64,000 nt of DNA from Texcoconibacillus texcoconensis (GTDB lineage: Bacteria; Bacillota; Bacilli; Bacillales; Salisediminibacteriaceae): NCBI RefSeq assembly GCF_014202575.1, contig NZ_JACHHB010000017.1, positions 1 through 64,000 of the forward strand, given 5' to 3'. Positions 63,703 through 64,000 of the stretch are shown in pieces (position 1 is the stretch's first letter; every line of letters starts with the position of its first letter). The notes under the pieces were generated by a model. It was not told the origin of the DNA and did not search any database. It saw only the letters and a program-made list of their open reading frames with translations. Both the position numbers and the translations under genes were made by a program.

Positions 63703-63770
63703 CACAGTCACCTCACTTCGCTTCCTATTCTTTTATATGTATGCAAAGAAAAGAAATATTAGAAAACAAA

Positions 63771-63807
63771 ATAAGGACCCTCCCTCTTAAAAAGGTCAGG
63801 TCCTTAT
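63771..63807 (-). terminator. Terminator of the rightmost gene (minus strand)
   Basis: ATAAGGACC pairs with GGTCCTTAT, followed on the minus strand by TTTGTTTT. Confidence 0.8.
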
Positions 63808-63840
63808 GTCATATGGTGCTTCCTTTTAATAAAAGGAAGC

Positions 63841-64000
63841 TTAGCACTTGTTTTGGGGAAACACTTCTGGGCATTGTGGTGGAAATGTGATTTCAGGGCA
63901 CACTTTTTCAATTGGCATAATAATATCTTCACGAGGTTGGCAAAGTTTCCCTTCTACTTCAACTTTCACTTCAGCTTCGACTTGTACGGATTGGCAAATA
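63841..64000 (-). CDS. C-terminal part of a Cys/Pro/Glu-rich protein (cut by window edge)
   Basis: The minus strand reads an open frame to the TAA at 63841. The visible 52 residues alternate valine and glutamate (VQVEAEVKVEVEGK) and then carry regularly spaced Cys and Pro (KLCQPRED, KVCPEITFPPQCPEVFPQNKC). Such a composition suits a spore coat or surface protein. The start lies outside the window, so the family cannot be named. Confidence 0.7.
   Translation of the reverse strand, partial: ICQSVQVEAEVKVEVEGKLCQPREDIIMPIEKVCPEITFPPQCPEVFPQNKC

Overview
The window looks like the chromosome of a Firmicute of the family Bacillaceae, probably a halo-/alkaliphilic relative of Bacillus. The evidence is low GC content, strong GGAGG-type ribosome binding sites, TTG/GTG starts, acidic exported proteins, and a second half that follows the B. 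subtilis yjzC-fabHA-fabF-yjaZ-yjbA-trpS-yjbC-spx-yjbE-mecA-coiA-pepF-yjbH-yjbI-yjbK-yjbL-yjbM-nadF-yjbO-prpE-yjbQ-fabI-yjcA gene order. No rRNA, tRNA, CRISPR array or complete transposon was seen. The extreme left edge is the 3' end (domains V/VI) of a group II intron.

Positions 1-4250 hold three minus-strand genes after the intron end: a UbiA-family prenyltransferase, a class III aminotransferase and a U32-family Fe-S protein. Positions 4250-28500 form an accessory anaerobic-respiration island. It contains nrfHA (nitrite to ammonium), a complete System I cytochrome c maturation operon (ccmE,F,H,I,A,B,C,D,G) that is unusual for Bacillaceae, a NapH-like ferredoxin, a radical SAM/SPASM enzyme, and an operon for a NapA/NasA-type molybdenum nitrate reductase with a NarI-like membrane protein, a four-cluster ferredoxin and a Tat-exported Rieske protein. 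narK, a Bacillus-type fnr and ywiC follow. Together they describe nitrate uptake, cytoplasmic nitrate reduction, nitrite export and extracytoplasmic ammonification.

The island is tied together by copies of TGTGA-N6-TCACA, the Bacillus Fnr/CRP consensus. At least three lie about 41.5 bp from a plausible start point. One drives no protein at all: it precedes a predicted ~244-nt structured RNA (about 4628-4871) with three C-rich motifs, two in hairpin loops, and a strong terminator. This putative Fnr-activated trans-acting sRNA is the most interesting candidate in the window. A second Bacillus-type fnr paralogue lies at 34273 and a third CRP-family regulator without Fe-S cysteines at 16764.

Positions 28500-64000 are mostly core genome: fatty acid synthesis with likely FapR operators before fabH and fabI, Trp-tRNA synthetase with a T-box leader whose specifier reads UGG, a cation exchanger behind a yybP-ykoY (Mn2+) riboswitch, the Spx-MecA-SpxH regulatory genes, cardiolipin synthase, competence, (p)ppGpp and NAD metabolism, an antiporter, and at the right end sporulation/envelope genes (aldo/keto reductase, CgeB-like glycosyltransferase, coiled-coil protein, Cys-rich protein). 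Several small proteins (31-70 aa) were found by direct translation. One membrane-protein pseudogene (16239-16739) and two anomalous coding-like intergenic segments (33745-33960, 50797-50979) are also present.
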